Shown: piece by piece, positions 43,597-51,885 of the stretch | How positions within the stretch are numbered: position 1 is the first letter of the stretch | Layout of the letters: each line of letters opens with the position of its first letter | Assembly: GCA_016125165.1 (NCBI GenBank) | Contig: WGMH01000004.1 | Coordinates: 62,001-126,000 of the forward strand | Direction: 5' to 3' | Source: Alphaproteobacteria bacterium | GTDB taxonomy: Bacteria; Pseudomonadota; Alphaproteobacteria; Micropepsales; Micropepsaceae | Length of the DNA stretch: 64,000 bases | Program-made: the position numbers and the translations under genes | The notes under the pieces: generated by a model | What the model saw: only the letters and a program-made list of their open reading frames with translations | Databases searched by the model: none | Told to the model about the DNA's origin: nothing

Positions 43597-43607
43597 ATAC
43601 AATATGC
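43588..43607. promoter_or_regulatory. Perfect 20-bp palindrome, GntR-type operator
   Basis: GCATATTGTATACAATATGC reads the same on both strands. The core TTGTATACAA resembles sites of FCD-domain (FadR-type) GntR regulators. It spans the putative -10 and the ATG of the adjacent gntR gene, so occupancy would block transcription initiation; autorepression is likely. It is 134 bp upstream of rsh on the other strand. Confidence 0.75.
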
Positions 43608-44248
43608 ACACTTTGAAACGAACCCGGACACGGGATCAAGTCCGCGCCCTCATCCGCCAAACCATTATCGGCGGCGAACTCGCGGCCGGCACGCGGCTCG
43701 ACGAGATTGGTCTTGCCGCAAAACTTGGCTCCAGCCGCACGCCGGTGCGTGAAGCCCTGATTGCGCTGGAAGAAGAAGGTCTTGTTCGCTCGCGCCCCAA
43801 CCACGGCTTTCTGGTTGCGCCGCTCGATGAGCAACTCGTGCGGGAGCTCTATCCCATCCTCGCCGCGCTGGAAGCCGCGGCGGTCGAGTTGGGCGGAGAG
43901 GCGCTGCGTGCGCAGGTACCGACGCTAAAGGATATCAACGCCCGGCTCGCAAGCGAAACAGGGCGCGCCAAGCGCTATCAGCTCGACCGCGGGTTTCACC
44001 GCGCGCTCACCGCGCCATGCGCCAACGCGCAGTTGCTGCGCCTTCTCGAACAGCATTGGAATCATGCCCGCCGCGTGGATGGCGGCCAGGCGCGAGGCAT
44101 GGCCAATCACGAAGGCTCTTGCGCCGAACATGCACAAATCATCGCCGTCATAGAGGGCGGCGATCTCACGCGAGCCGCAGAATTGCTGCGCAAACATTGG
44201 CGCGATGGCCAGAAGGTCGTTCTGCGCTGGATGGAGACGGGAAAATGA
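43604..44248 (+). CDS. GntR family regulator, FCD type
   Basis: A 214-residue protein with an N-terminal winged HTH (RDQVRALIRQTIIGGELAAG, then RLDEIGLAAKLGSSRTPVRE) and a C-terminal helical FCD ligand domain with DRGFHRALTAPCANAQLL and CAEHAQIIAVIEGGD, whose His residues probably help bind a metal or ligand. The ATG at 43604 lies inside the palindrome with no ribosome binding site, which fits leaderless translation; a TTG at 43586 is an alternative. It overlaps the amidohydrolase by 4 nt (ATGA), so it probably controls that gene. Confidence 0.9.
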   Translation: MHTLKRTRTRDQVRALIRQTIIGGELAAGTRLDEIGLAAKLGSSRTPVREALIALEEEGLVRSRPNHGFLVAPLDEQLVRELYPILAALEAAAVELGGEALRAQVPTLKDINARLASETGRAKRYQLDRGFHRALTAPCANAQLLRLLEQHWNHARRVDGGQARGMANHEGSCAEHAQIIAVIEGGDLTRAAELLRKHWRDGQKVVLRWMETGK

Positions 44249-45864
44249 AACTATTAAACGCCCTGGCGGCCTCAGCCGCGCTCGCAGCGCTGTGCGCCGC
44301 CTCGCAACCGGCCGGCGCCGCAAAGAGTCCCGCCACGATCCATGCTGATCTGCATTGGGTCGCGCAGGAGATTGAAACAGCGGGCGTGCTGGACGAACTC
44401 AAGCGCAGAGGCCACACGGGCGTCATTGCCATCCGGGACGTGTCGCTCGTCGATGCCGCAAATGCACGCGTCATTGCCCATCAAACCATGATCGTCCGCA
44501 ATGGCAAGATCGATTGGGTTGGCGATGCGGCGCGCGCACCGGATGCCGCCGGTGCCTTCACGATCGATGGCAAGGGGCTCTATCTCGCGCCCGGCCTCAC
44601 CGACATGCATGTGCACACCGATCAGCTTTCCGAACAATTGCTGCGGATCGCAACCGGAATCACATCCTTCCGCGAGATGGATGGTTTTCCGTGGATGCTG
44701 GAAACCCGCCGCGCCATCCAAAGCGATGCGCTCCTCGCACCCAACGCCTATATCGCCGGCACGATTATCGCCGATCAGCCATTCTACGGATATGCCGTGG
44801 TCGTGCGCTCCGAAGATGAAGCGCGCAAGATCGTGCGCGATCAGAAAGTCTGCGGTTACGACTTCATTAAGGTGCACAATTCCCTGGCGGAGCGCCTTTT
44901 TGATGCCGTTGCCGATCAGGCCCACACCGAAGGCATGGATCTGGTCGGACACATCCCGCACGACATTTCAATCGATCATGCCCTGCACAGCGCACACATG
45001 CGCACGGTCGAGCACCTGAAGGGCTTCATCAACGACAGAAACCTGATCGTCAGCGAGGAAGACTACGCAAAGGCGACCGCGGGCGTGGAATATTGGCAGG
45101 CTCCGTCGCTCTATACATCCATCGGCTATCTGCATGGCGATGCCGCAAAAGCCGAGCTTGCCAAGCCCGCCATGCAGTATGTGCCGCTCCGCAGGCGTGA
45201 AGAATGGTTGCAGGCCGCAAACGCAACGTCAGCACGCGACGACAAAATCCACGCGCGATTGACAGTCGCGCAACAGGCCGCAATAGACCGCCTCCTGCCG
45301 CTTCATCCCCGTTGGCTCGTGGGTACCGATGCGGCAGGCTACAATTTCAACATTCCCGGCTATGCGCTGCTCGATGAAATCGATCTGATGGCCAGCGCCG
45401 GGATCCCGCAAGCAGACATTCTTCGCGCCGCAACGCTCGAACCCGCAAAGGCGATGCGGCAAACGGATTTTGGCGAGATCATGCCGGGCATGCGCGCCGA
45501 TTTGGTCATGCTCGGGCAAGACCCGACAAAGGCGTTGTCCGCGTTCCGCGACAATCGCGGTGTCATGCTGCGTGGGCGCTGGCTTGCGCGCGCAGACATC
45601 GACAATGCCCTCACCCGCCTAGCCGCCATCGAAGCCGAGCAGGATGCGGATTTCGACGTGAGCGCAGCTGCCATGCAGCAAATGGTGGCGGCGGTACGGA
45701 ACCTTTCTGAAAAGCATATCGCCCTCGAAGCGATGCATCTTGCGGAAGCTGTGCAGAGCCTGCGCGACCTGGGTCTAGCCAATGAATCAGCGCAACTGGA
45801 AATGCTCGTGACTTCGCTTCAGACCGGCGCCTGCGCACAGGTCACACCGCAGGGTGGCGATTAG
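44245..45864 (+). CDS. Exported metal-dependent amidohydrolase
   Basis: A 539-residue protein with a signal peptide (MKLLNALAASAALAALCAAS then GAAK), a composite N-terminal beta domain (IAIRDVSLVDAANARVIA), the metal-binding HxH in GLTDMHVHTDQ, further His in GHIPHDISI and RTVEHLKGF, and a conserved Asp in WLVGTDAAGYN. The C-terminal IMPGMRADLVMLGQDP is typical of imidazolonepropionase-like or prolidase-like amidohydrolases. The signal suggests a periplasmic or envelope enzyme. Substrate unknown; peptide or cyclic amide hydrolysis is a guess. It is translationally coupled to gntR. Confidence 0.85.
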   Translation: MKLLNALAASAALAALCAASQPAGAAKSPATIHADLHWVAQEIETAGVLDELKRRGHTGVIAIRDVSLVDAANARVIAHQTMIVRNGKIDWVGDAARAPDAAGAFTIDGKGLYLAPGLTDMHVHTDQLSEQLLRIATGITSFREMDGFPWMLETRRAIQSDALLAPNAYIAGTIIADQPFYGYAVVVRSEDEARKIVRDQKVCGYDFIKVHNSLAERLFDAVADQAHTEGMDLVGHIPHDISIDHALHSAHMRTVEHLKGFINDRNLIVSEEDYAKATAGVEYWQAPSLYTSIGYLHGDAAKAELAKPAMQYVPLRRREEWLQAANATSARDDKIHARLTVAQQAAIDRLLPLHPRWLVGTDAAGYNFNIPGYALLDEIDLMASAGIPQADILRAATLEPAKAMRQTDFGEIMPGMRADLVMLGQDPTKALSAFRDNRGVMLRGRWLARADIDNALTRLAAIEAEQDADFDVSAAAMQQMVAAVRNLSEKHIALEAMHLAEAVQSLRDLGLANESAQLEMLVTSLQTGACAQVTPQGGD

Positions 45865-45898
45865 TCCGAAAGGAGCCGGCCTCAATTGCAAAGCAATA

Positions 45899-45935
45899 GA
45901 AAAACAGGCGGCTCCGATGGCGCCGCCCGTTTTTG
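45899..45935. terminator. Bidirectional terminator between amidohydrolase and rpoZ
   Basis: AAAAACAGGCGGC, an internal TCCGATGGC segment and GCCGCCCGTTTTT pair as a strong stem with A- and T-rich flanks, working on both strands. It sits between the convergent ends of the amidohydrolase and rpoZ genes. Confidence 0.75.
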
Positions 45936-45956
45936 ATTCCGACCTGGCGTTGACGA

Positions 45957-46340
45957 TTACTCGTCGTAGTCGCCTTCCGGTTCCGGCTGTGGCTCGGCGC
46001 GGCGCTGGGCTTCGGAGGTGAGTGCGCGCAGCAGCTCTTCCTCGGTCACGGCGCGATATTGCGGATCTTCGCGCAGATCCTCTTCCGTGCGCTGCTCCTC
46101 CGGCTCGTCCACTTCGGCGTGCTTCTGGAGCTGCTTGATATAATCCTCGCGCGCCTCATCGGGCTTCAGCTGCTTGCCGGCGATTTCGCGCAGGGCAACA
46201 ACCGGATTTTTATCGCGGTCGCGGTCCACCATCGGCTCGGCGCCGCCAGAAAGCTGGCGGGCGCGGAAACCGGCAACCAGAACCAGATCGAAGCGGTTCG
46301 GCACCTTGTCGACGCAATCTTCAACCGTAACGCGGGCCAT
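45957..46340 (-). CDS. rpoZ: RNA polymerase omega subunit
   Basis: A 127-residue protein with the omega signature [20 protein letters not shown] and then ARQLSGG and [10 protein letters not shown], followed by an acidic C-terminus. AAAGGA precedes the ATG. Omega helps assemble polymerase and in some bacteria contributes to ppGpp sensing. In many bacteria it is followed by the rsh gene; here a two-gene cassette on the other strand lies between. Confidence 0.95.
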   Translation of the reverse strand: MARVTVEDCVDKVPNRFDLVLVAGFRARQLSGGAEPMVDRDRDKNPVVALREIAGKQLKPDEAREDYIKQLQKHAEVDEPEEQRTEEDLREDPQYRAVTEEELLRALTSEAQRRAEPQPEPEGDYDE

Positions 46341-46629
46341 TCAGGTGTCCTTTGCAAGCAAATTCAAAGGGTTGTGCGGCGAAGCACACCGCAAACCTTT
46401 GGAAGGCGCGGGACCATATATAATGCATGCGCAGGGGGCAAGTGCCGCCGGACCTTGAAGGCGGCGGGCTTCATTCCCAAATCATGGCGCGGCTGCATCC
46501 GGTGCCCGGTGTGGAAAACCTCCGGGCTTGGGGTTGCCCCAAAGCCAGCAAGATCAAGGGTTTGGCGCACAGCCGCCCCCCTCCCCCCGTGGGGGATACG
46601 CGATTTTTGAAAAACGAATACCGGACGGG

Positions 46630-47157
46630 TCAGGCGCCATTGCCCGCGCGGTGCGCATCGAGAAGCGGGCGGGCGCGCAACCAGACGGTAATGGCCCTGC
46701 CCCAGATCATACCGGCGGCAAATAACAGGCCGCCATCGGTCCACCACAGGGCGCTCTGGGTGACATGTCCCGGTGTCCCGCTGGCGCCGTTCATTTCGGG
46801 GAAGACAAGTTTCAGCCCATAGCGAAGGGCGAAGAGCGCGAGGATCAAAAGGGTGCCCAGCGGCGTTGCTGCACTGGTGAGGGTTCCGGTTTCGGGGTGC
46901 ACCGAAAGCGCCATGTGCCGGGCGCGCAGCCAGCCGACGGCTCCGCCCAGGAGGGCCGCGCCCAGAAACGCCCCCACCACCATCAGCGGCGGGGTCCTTG
47001 CGAGGGAAACGACATAGAGCGTCAACAGGGTAAGGATCACCGGCATGATCCACATCCGGCCAAGGCGGACATTGCTGGGCTTGGCGCGATATCCGCGCCA
47101 CAGAATGAGCGCGACGGCAATCAGCGGCGCGAGATAGGTGAGATAATGCGGTTCCAT
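46630..47157 (-). CDS. CcdC-like membrane protein (DUF1453)
   Basis: A 175-residue protein with about five hydrophobic helices (LAPLIAVALILWRGYRAK at the start, then WIMPVILTLLTLYVVSLA and others). The motifs RGYRAKPSNVRLGRMWIMPV and GAVGWLRARHMALSVHPETG match the CcdC/DUF1453 family. Despite the name, a direct role in cytochrome c maturation is not shown for most members. The 289-bp region between it and rpoZ holds only a G/C-rich stem near 46590 and a TATATA-like sequence on the minus strand, possibly the rpoZ promoter. Confidence 0.8.
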   Translation of the reverse strand: MEPHYLTYLAPLIAVALILWRGYRAKPSNVRLGRMWIMPVILTLLTLYVVSLARTPPLMVVGAFLGAALLGGAVGWLRARHMALSVHPETGTLTSAATPLGTLLILALFALRYGLKLVFPEMNGASGTPGHVTQSALWWTDGGLLFAAGMIWGRAITVWLRARPLLDAHRAGNGA

Positions 47158-47190
47158 GCTTTCGCCATATCACAGTGGTATCGTCCTGCC

Positions 47191-47796
47191 ATGAACGGGA
47201 TGCGTCTTTCCTTGCTGCTGGTTGCAACGTTGGGGATTTTTCTCTCCGGCGCGGCGGCGAAAAACCTGCCTGCAGGATGGAAAACCTACAGCGATACGAA
47301 ACTGGGATATTCCATTTCCTATCCGCCGCATTGGCGCGTCATCCCCGATCACGTCTATCCCGGCTTCGGGCCCGACCATCCGATTCACGGCGTCGCCTTT
47401 GAAATTCCCGAGGCGCTGACCAAGGGAACAAATCTGTCTTCGAACCTGACACGCCTGAGCGTGGAGAGTGTTCCCTTCGTGGCGGGAAAGCGGTGTGACA
47501 TCGCACGCTTCATTCCCGATCCACAGAATGTGCGGCTGTTGCGCGAAAACGGAATGGCCTGGATCGCCGGCGATACAGACGATGCTGGTGCGGGCAATCT
47601 CTATGAAATCACTGCGTTCGCTCTGCCCAACAGCAAGCCGTGCCTGGCCGTTCGTTATTTCGTCCATTCCACGAATATCGGGAACTACGATTCTGGAACG
47701 GTGAAAGCCTTCGATCGCAAGGAACTCCTGATGATGTTCGATGCGATCCGGCGCACCTTGCAGACGCGGCGTGATCAGAAGAGAGGCGGCGGTTGA
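47191..47796 (+). CDS. Exported protein of unknown function
   Basis: A 201-residue protein with a signal peptide (MRLSLLLVATLGIFLSGAAA from the second Met) and a PsbP-like fold start, GWKTYSDTKLGYSISYPPHW, seen in many bacterial exported or lipoprotein domains. Two Cys (KRCDIARF and KPCLAVRY) may form a disulfide. No named family is recognised. It is convergent with folK, overlapping by 22 bp. The ATG at 47191 or 47200 may be used. Confidence 0.72.
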   Translation: MNGMRLSLLLVATLGIFLSGAAAKNLPAGWKTYSDTKLGYSISYPPHWRVIPDHVYPGFGPDHPIHGVAFEIPEALTKGTNLSSNLTRLSVESVPFVAGKRCDIARFIPDPQNVRLLRENGMAWIAGDTDDAGAGNLYEITAFALPNSKPCLAVRYFVHSTNIGNYDSGTVKAFDRKELLMMFDAIRRTLQTRRDQKRGGG

Positions 47797-48281
47797 ACGG
47801 GATAAACAGCATCGCGATCGGATTGCGGCAGTGTGGCGATGAGCGATTTCACCGATTCTCCGCTCACAGGATGCATCCAGTCCGGCGCAACTTCCGCGAG
47901 CGGCAGGAGCACGAATGCGCGGGAAGAAAGTCGGGGATGAGGCAGTTCCGGGGGGCCCGGCTGAATTTTTCCGTTTTGGTCAACAATGTCCAAATCCAGC
48001 GTGCGCGGCGCATTGGGTATGCTTCGTTTCCGGCCAAAGGATCGCTCAATATCGTGAAGTACACTTAGAAGCTGTATTGGCGTTAGTCTTGTAGTCACCA
48101 GTGCAACAGCATTGATGTAAGAAGGATCGGAAGCATTCGGCCATGCGGGCGCGTGATAGAGTGATGAAACCCGCTGCGGCGTTATGGCGTTAGATTGAAA
48201 AGAGTTCAGGGCCGCAATGACCGTTTGCACCGGCGGCCCAGCATGCGATAGGAGATTTGAACCGAGAGCGACGATTACCAT
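47775..48281 (-). CDS. folK: 2-amino-4-hydroxy-6-hydroxymethyldihydropteridine pyrophosphokinase
   Basis: A 168-residue protein with ALGSNLLSHAGPP at the start and the ATP/Mg motif FGRKRSIPNAPRTLDLDIVD in the middle, then LPHPRLSSRAFVLLPLAEV. It pyrophosphorylates the pterin in folate synthesis. It stands alone, not with folP or folB, and is divergent from the NYN gene. Confidence 0.93.
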   Translation of the reverse strand: MVIVALGSNLLSHAGPPVQTVIAALNSFQSNAITPQRVSSLYHAPAWPNASDPSYINAVALVTTRLTPIQLLSVLHDIERSFGRKRSIPNAPRTLDLDIVDQNGKIQPGPPELPHPRLSSRAFVLLPLAEVAPDWMHPVSGESVKSLIATLPQSDRDAVYPVQPPPLF

Positions 48282-48411
48282 GAAGATGAGAACCCGCGTT
48301 GTGATCCGGGTTGAACATTGGACTAGAAGCGATATCTAGCACGGTTACCGCGTCGCCGGTGAGGTAGCCGGTCCATAAACGGCAAAAAGCACGAATTTGC
48401 AGGAGCGCGTT

Positions 48412-48993
48412 ATGTTGTTTTATCCGCAGGAAAAGCTGGCTCTGTTCATCGACGGTGCGAATCTCTACGGCGCCGCGAAGGGCCTTCAGTTCGATATTGA
48501 CTACAGGAAATTGCTCGAAGTGTTTGCCCGCAAAGGCATTCTCGTCCGCGCGTTCTATTACACCGCCGTCGCCGAAGATCAGGAATTTTCGCCGCTGCGT
48601 CCGCTCGTGGACTGGCTCGACTACAACGGCTTTGCCGTCGTGACGAAGCCGCTCAAGGAATTCACCGACTCGCAGGGCCGCCGCCGCGTGAAGGGCAACA
48701 TGGACATCGAACTCGCCATCGATGTGATGGAAATGGCGGATACTGTCGATCATATCGTCATCTTTTCGGGCGATGGCGATTTCCGCCGCCTGGTGGAAGC
48801 CGCGCAGCGCAAGGGCCGGCGCGTGAGCATCGTCTCCACGATCCGCACCCAGCCACCGATGGTCGGCGACGATCTGCGTCGTCAGGCTGACAACTTCATC
48901 GATCTGGAAGATCTCCGGGCGATGATCGCGCGCGAAGGCGGCCCGCGTTCCATGACTGGCCAGCAAGATCGCCAGTTTCAGGACGTGGGCTGA
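48412..48993 (+). CDS. NYN-domain (LabA/DUF88) ribonuclease-like protein
   Basis: A 193-residue protein with the NYN/PIN-fold core: ALFIDGANLYGAAKG at residues 10-25, MDIELAIDVMEMADTVDHIV and IFSGDGDFRRLVEAAQRKG. The four conserved Asp that hold a metal ion are present. Such proteins are thought to be RNases or RNA-binding; the target is unknown. The start was set at ATG 48412 with AGGAG 6 nt upstream rather than an upstream TTG. Confidence 0.9.
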   Translation: MLFYPQEKLALFIDGANLYGAAKGLQFDIDYRKLLEVFARKGILVRAFYYTAVAEDQEFSPLRPLVDWLDYNGFAVVTKPLKEFTDSQGRRRVKGNMDIELAIDVMEMADTVDHIVIFSGDGDFRRLVEAAQRKGRRVSIVSTIRTQPPMVGDDLRRQADNFIDLEDLRAMIAREGGPRSMTGQQDRQFQDVG

Positions 48994-49031
48994 GGCTCGC
49001 CTGCCCCGTGCAGGCACGCTAAACCTTTTCC

Positions 49032-49670
49032 ATGACGAGCGAACCCAGACGCGATTGCGCGCTGTGCCCCCGGCTTGCCGGTTTCCGCGCGCAAAATCGC
49101 GAAACCTATCCGGCCTATTTCAATGCACCAGTGCCGAGTTTCGGCACGCATGATGCCCGCCTCCTGATCGTCGGCCTCGCACCCGGTCTTCACGGCGCCA
49201 ACGCGACCGGCCGCCCGTTCACCGGCGATTATGCGGGGGACCTGCTCTACCGTACGCTCCTGCGCCACGGTTTGGCGAAAGGCACCTATGGCCGCGTTGC
49301 CAGCGACGGGTTGGAGTTGGTGGATTGCGCGATCACCAATGCCGTGCGCTGTGTGCCGCCCGAAAACAAGCCAACACCGGCGGAGATCAACACCTGCCGA
49401 CAGTTTCTAACCGCAACGATTTCATCCATGCCGCATCTGCGCGCCATCCTCGCTCTCGGCAAGATCGCGCACGACAGCGTGCTCACCGCCCTCGTCGCCC
49501 GCAAGAAGGATCACCCCTTCGGCCACGGCACGTCATATGGGATCGGCAGGCTTCTGCTGGTCTCGAGCTATCATTGCTCCCGATACAACACGAACACGGG
49601 CAAGCTGACGGAAGAGATGTTCGATGACGCGGTGAAAGAGGCCAAGATAGCAGCGATGCCTCAGCTGTAG
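49032..49670 (+). CDS. udgB: Uracil-DNA glycosylase, family 5 (UdgB)
   Basis: A 212-residue protein with CALCPRLAGFR (iron-sulfur Cys), motif A GLAPGLHGANATGRPF and motif B SYHCSRYNTNTGKLTEEMF, which mark family 5 UDG (UdgB). Further Cys in NAVRCVPPENKP and INTCRQF complete a 4Fe-4S cluster. It removes uracil and some damaged bases. It lies 38 bp downstream of the NYN gene and overlaps the next gene tail-to-tail by 10 bp. Confidence 0.92.
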   Translation: MTSEPRRDCALCPRLAGFRAQNRETYPAYFNAPVPSFGTHDARLLIVGLAPGLHGANATGRPFTGDYAGDLLYRTLLRHGLAKGTYGRVASDGLELVDCAITNAVRCVPPENKPTPAEINTCRQFLTATISSMPHLRAILALGKIAHDSVLTALVARKKDHPFGHGTSYGIGRLLLVSSYHCSRYNTNTGKLTEEMFDDAVKEAKIAAMPQL

Positions 49671-50335
49671 CGTTCCTCTTTCCACGGATCGCCTTCGTTG
49701 TGGTAGCCGCGGGTTTCCCAGAAGCCCGGCACGTCGTGATCGCTGAATACGATACGCGTGACCCACTTGGCGCTCTTCCAGAAATACCATTTGGGAATGA
49801 CCACGCGTACCGGACCGCCATGTTCGCGGGCAAGCGGCTCCCCTTCCCAGCTATGCGCAAGGATCACATCATCGTCCGCAAACACTTCCAGCTTCACATT
49901 GGTGGTGTAGCCATCATAGGAATGAAACAGCACATGCGTGGTTTCGAGCTTCGGCTTCACCAGATCAATGATCGTGCGCGCTGCGATGCCATCCCAATGG
50001 TTGTCGTACCTGCTCCATGAGGTGACGCAATGGATGTCGCTGACGAATTGGCTCGGCGGCAGGCCTTTGAAGGCATCGAGCGTGAGCACAATCGGGTTTT
50101 CGACGGTGCCCAGGATCTGCAATCGCCAGCGGTCCGGCTTCACATCGGGCTGCGCGCCTAGATCGAGTACCGGCCAGTTGGTGACGAGCTTCTGCCCCGG
50201 CGGCAGGCGATTGGCATGCCCGGCATCCTGATGGCCGGTGATGAGCCGCCCATCCTCCGCCCATTTCTCCTTGGTGCGGATGAGCTTGTCCTTGATCTGG
50301 CCGATGATGGCGGGTTCTTCCGGATCGTCCGCCAC
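49661..50335 (-). CDS. Sulfite oxidase-like molybdopterin oxidoreductase
   Basis: A 224-residue protein with VSDIHCVTSWSRYDNHWDGI (Cys ligand to molybdenum), LFHSYDGYTTNVKLE and HGGPVRVVIPKWYFWKSAKW. This short form lacks a haem or dimerisation domain and a signal peptide, as in the YuiH-like group of unknown substrate. The start is GTG at 50335, 4 bp after smpB. It is downstream of dapA and smpB on the same strand. Confidence 0.85.
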   Translation of the reverse strand: MADDPEEPAIIGQIKDKLIRTKEKWAEDGRLITGHQDAGHANRLPPGQKLVTNWPVLDLGAQPDVKPDRWRLQILGTVENPIVLTLDAFKGLPPSQFVSDIHCVTSWSRYDNHWDGIAARTIIDLVKPKLETTHVLFHSYDGYTTNVKLEVFADDDVILAHSWEGEPLAREHGGPVRVVIPKWYFWKSAKWVTRIVFSDHDVPGFWETRGYHNEGDPWKEERYS

Positions 50336-50339
50336 GGAG

Positions 50340-50816
50340 CTATCCCTTGTCCCGCATCAGCCGCGCCTTGTCGCGCTGCCAGTCGCGCTGCTTTTCGGTC
50401 TCGCGCTTGTCGTGGAGCTTTTTGCCCTTGGCGATTCCGAGCTCGAGCTTGGCGATACCCTTCGGCGTAAAATACACCTTGAGGGGGATCAGCGTCATGC
50501 CTTCACGCTGGATGGCGGCGGAGAGCTTGCGCACATCGCTCTTGCGCACGAGCACTTTACGCGCCCGGCGCGGCTCATGGTTGAAGCGATTGGCCATCTT
50601 GTATTCGGGGATGTAGGCGTTCACGAGGAACAGCTCGCCATCCTTGGCGTGGGCGTAGGATTCGGCAATCGTCGCCTTGCCGCTGCGCAGCGCTTTTACT
50701 TCCGAACCCATAAGCTGAAGGCCCGCCTCAAGAGTGGACTCGATGGCGTAGGAATAACGGGCCTTGCGATTGTCGGCGACGACCTTGCGTTCGTCCTCGC
50801 CCTTCTTTTTCGCCAT
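50340..50816 (-). CDS. smpB: SsrA-binding protein SmpB
   Basis: A 158-residue protein with [20 protein letters not shown], the oligonucleotide-binding core [20 protein letters not shown] and a basic tail [20 protein letters not shown]. It delivers tmRNA to stalled ribosomes. The ssrA gene was not found here. It lies 2 bp after the dapA stop. Confidence 0.96.
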   Translation of the reverse strand: MAKKKGEDERKVVADNRKARYSYAIESTLEAGLQLMGSEVKALRSGKATIAESYAHAKDGELFLVNAYIPEYKMANRFNHEPRRARKVLVRKSDVRKLSAAIQREGMTLIPLKVYFTPKGIAKLELGIAKGKKLHDKRETEKQRDWQRDKARLMRDKG

Positions 50817-50818
50817 GA

Positions 50819-51715
50819 TCAGGTTTTCAGAAGCCCGGCAGACACCATCGCTTCGCGCACACGCTTTTGCGCCATGTCACTGGCGGGCACGATGGGAAGC
50901 CGGACTTCGTTTTCACAGAGCCCCAGGAGATGCGCACCAAACTTCACAGGTGCCGGGCTGGATTCCACGAACATGGCGTCATGCAGAGGGGTCAGCTTGT
51001 CCTGGAGCTTGAGCGCGGTATCGAAGGCACCCTGCATGCAGGCATTCTGGAAATCGGCGCATAAACGCGGGGCGATGTTTGCCGTGACGGAGATGCAGCC
51101 ATGGCCACCATGGGCCATGTAGCCGAGCGAGGTAATGTCCTCACCCGAAAGCAGCCGCCACGTGGTTCCGCATGCCAAGCGTTCGCGGCTAGGACGCGCG
51201 AGATTTGCGGTCGCATCCTTCACGCCCACAATGTTTGCGATCTTGGACAAGCGCGCCATGGTTTCGACAGAAATCTCAACGACGCTGCGTCCGGGAATGT
51301 TGTAAACGACGATGGGGATGTCCACCGCATCGGCAATGGCAGCAAAATGGCGATAGAGACCTTCCTGCGTCGGCTTGTTGTAGTAAGGCTCGACGGAGAG
51401 CACAGCATCGGCCCCCACCTCCTTGGCGTGACGCGTAAGCGCAATCGCCTCGGCGGTGCTGTTGGAGCCAGCTCCGGCAATAACGGGCACTTTCCCCGCG
51501 GCTTCCTCCACGCAAATCTCCACCACCCGCATATGCTCGGCATGGCTGAGCGTCGCCGATTCACCGGTAGTGCCAGCGGGCACCAGCCCGTGCGAGCCTT
51601 CTGCGATCTGCCATGCCACGAAGCGGCGGTAGGCCACTTCGTCCACCGCGCCATTTTTCATGGGCGTGATGAGGGCGGGCATGGATCCTTTGAGGCGGTC
51701 GCGCAGGTCGCGCAT
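50819..51715 (-). CDS. dapA: 4-hydroxy-tetrahydrodipicolinate synthase
   Basis: A 298-residue protein with [20 protein letters not shown] at the start, [14 protein letters not shown] (substrate loop), [12 protein letters not shown] (Tyr of the proton relay) and [12 protein letters not shown] with the Schiff-base Lys. It condenses pyruvate and aspartate semialdehyde in lysine and peptidoglycan precursor synthesis. The start [10 protein letters not shown] was chosen over a long upstream extension. Confidence 0.95.
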   Translation of the reverse strand: MRDLRDRLKGSMPALITPMKNGAVDEVAYRRFVAWQIAEGSHGLVPAGTTGESATLSHAEHMRVVEICVEEAAGKVPVIAGAGSNSTAEAIALTRHAKEVGADAVLSVEPYYNKPTQEGLYRHFAAIADAVDIPIVVYNIPGRSVVEISVETMARLSKIANIVGVKDATANLARPSRERLACGTTWRLLSGEDITSLGYMAHGGHGCISVTANIAPRLCADFQNACMQGAFDTALKLQDKLTPLHDAMFVESSPAPVKFGAHLLGLCENEVRLPIVPASDMAQKRVREAMVSAGLLKT

Positions 51716-51885
51716 GAGACTTTTCCAAGAGCTGTGAGGGATGTGTCCAAAATGCAAAATAGCGCCGTGTTCCCCATTGCGGCAAGGCATGGCGGCTAGT
51801 CTCGCAGCGAGTGCCTGTTTATGGTTGTCAAAGTGCGGCCCCAGGGCCGATTCCGGATATTCCCAAAACCGTTCCGACAAGGCCG

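Noticed and set aside
46341-46629. Possible stable RNA (SRP RNA, 6S or tmRNA) between rpoZ and the CcdC-like gene
   Set aside because: G/C-rich stems exist, but I could not find the SRP domain IV core, a tmRNA acceptor/tag region or a 6S central bubble. Treated as intergenic.
51716-51885. ssrA near smpB/dapA
   Set aside because: The 170-bp dapA-slt spacer has no tRNA-like ends or tag-coding segment.
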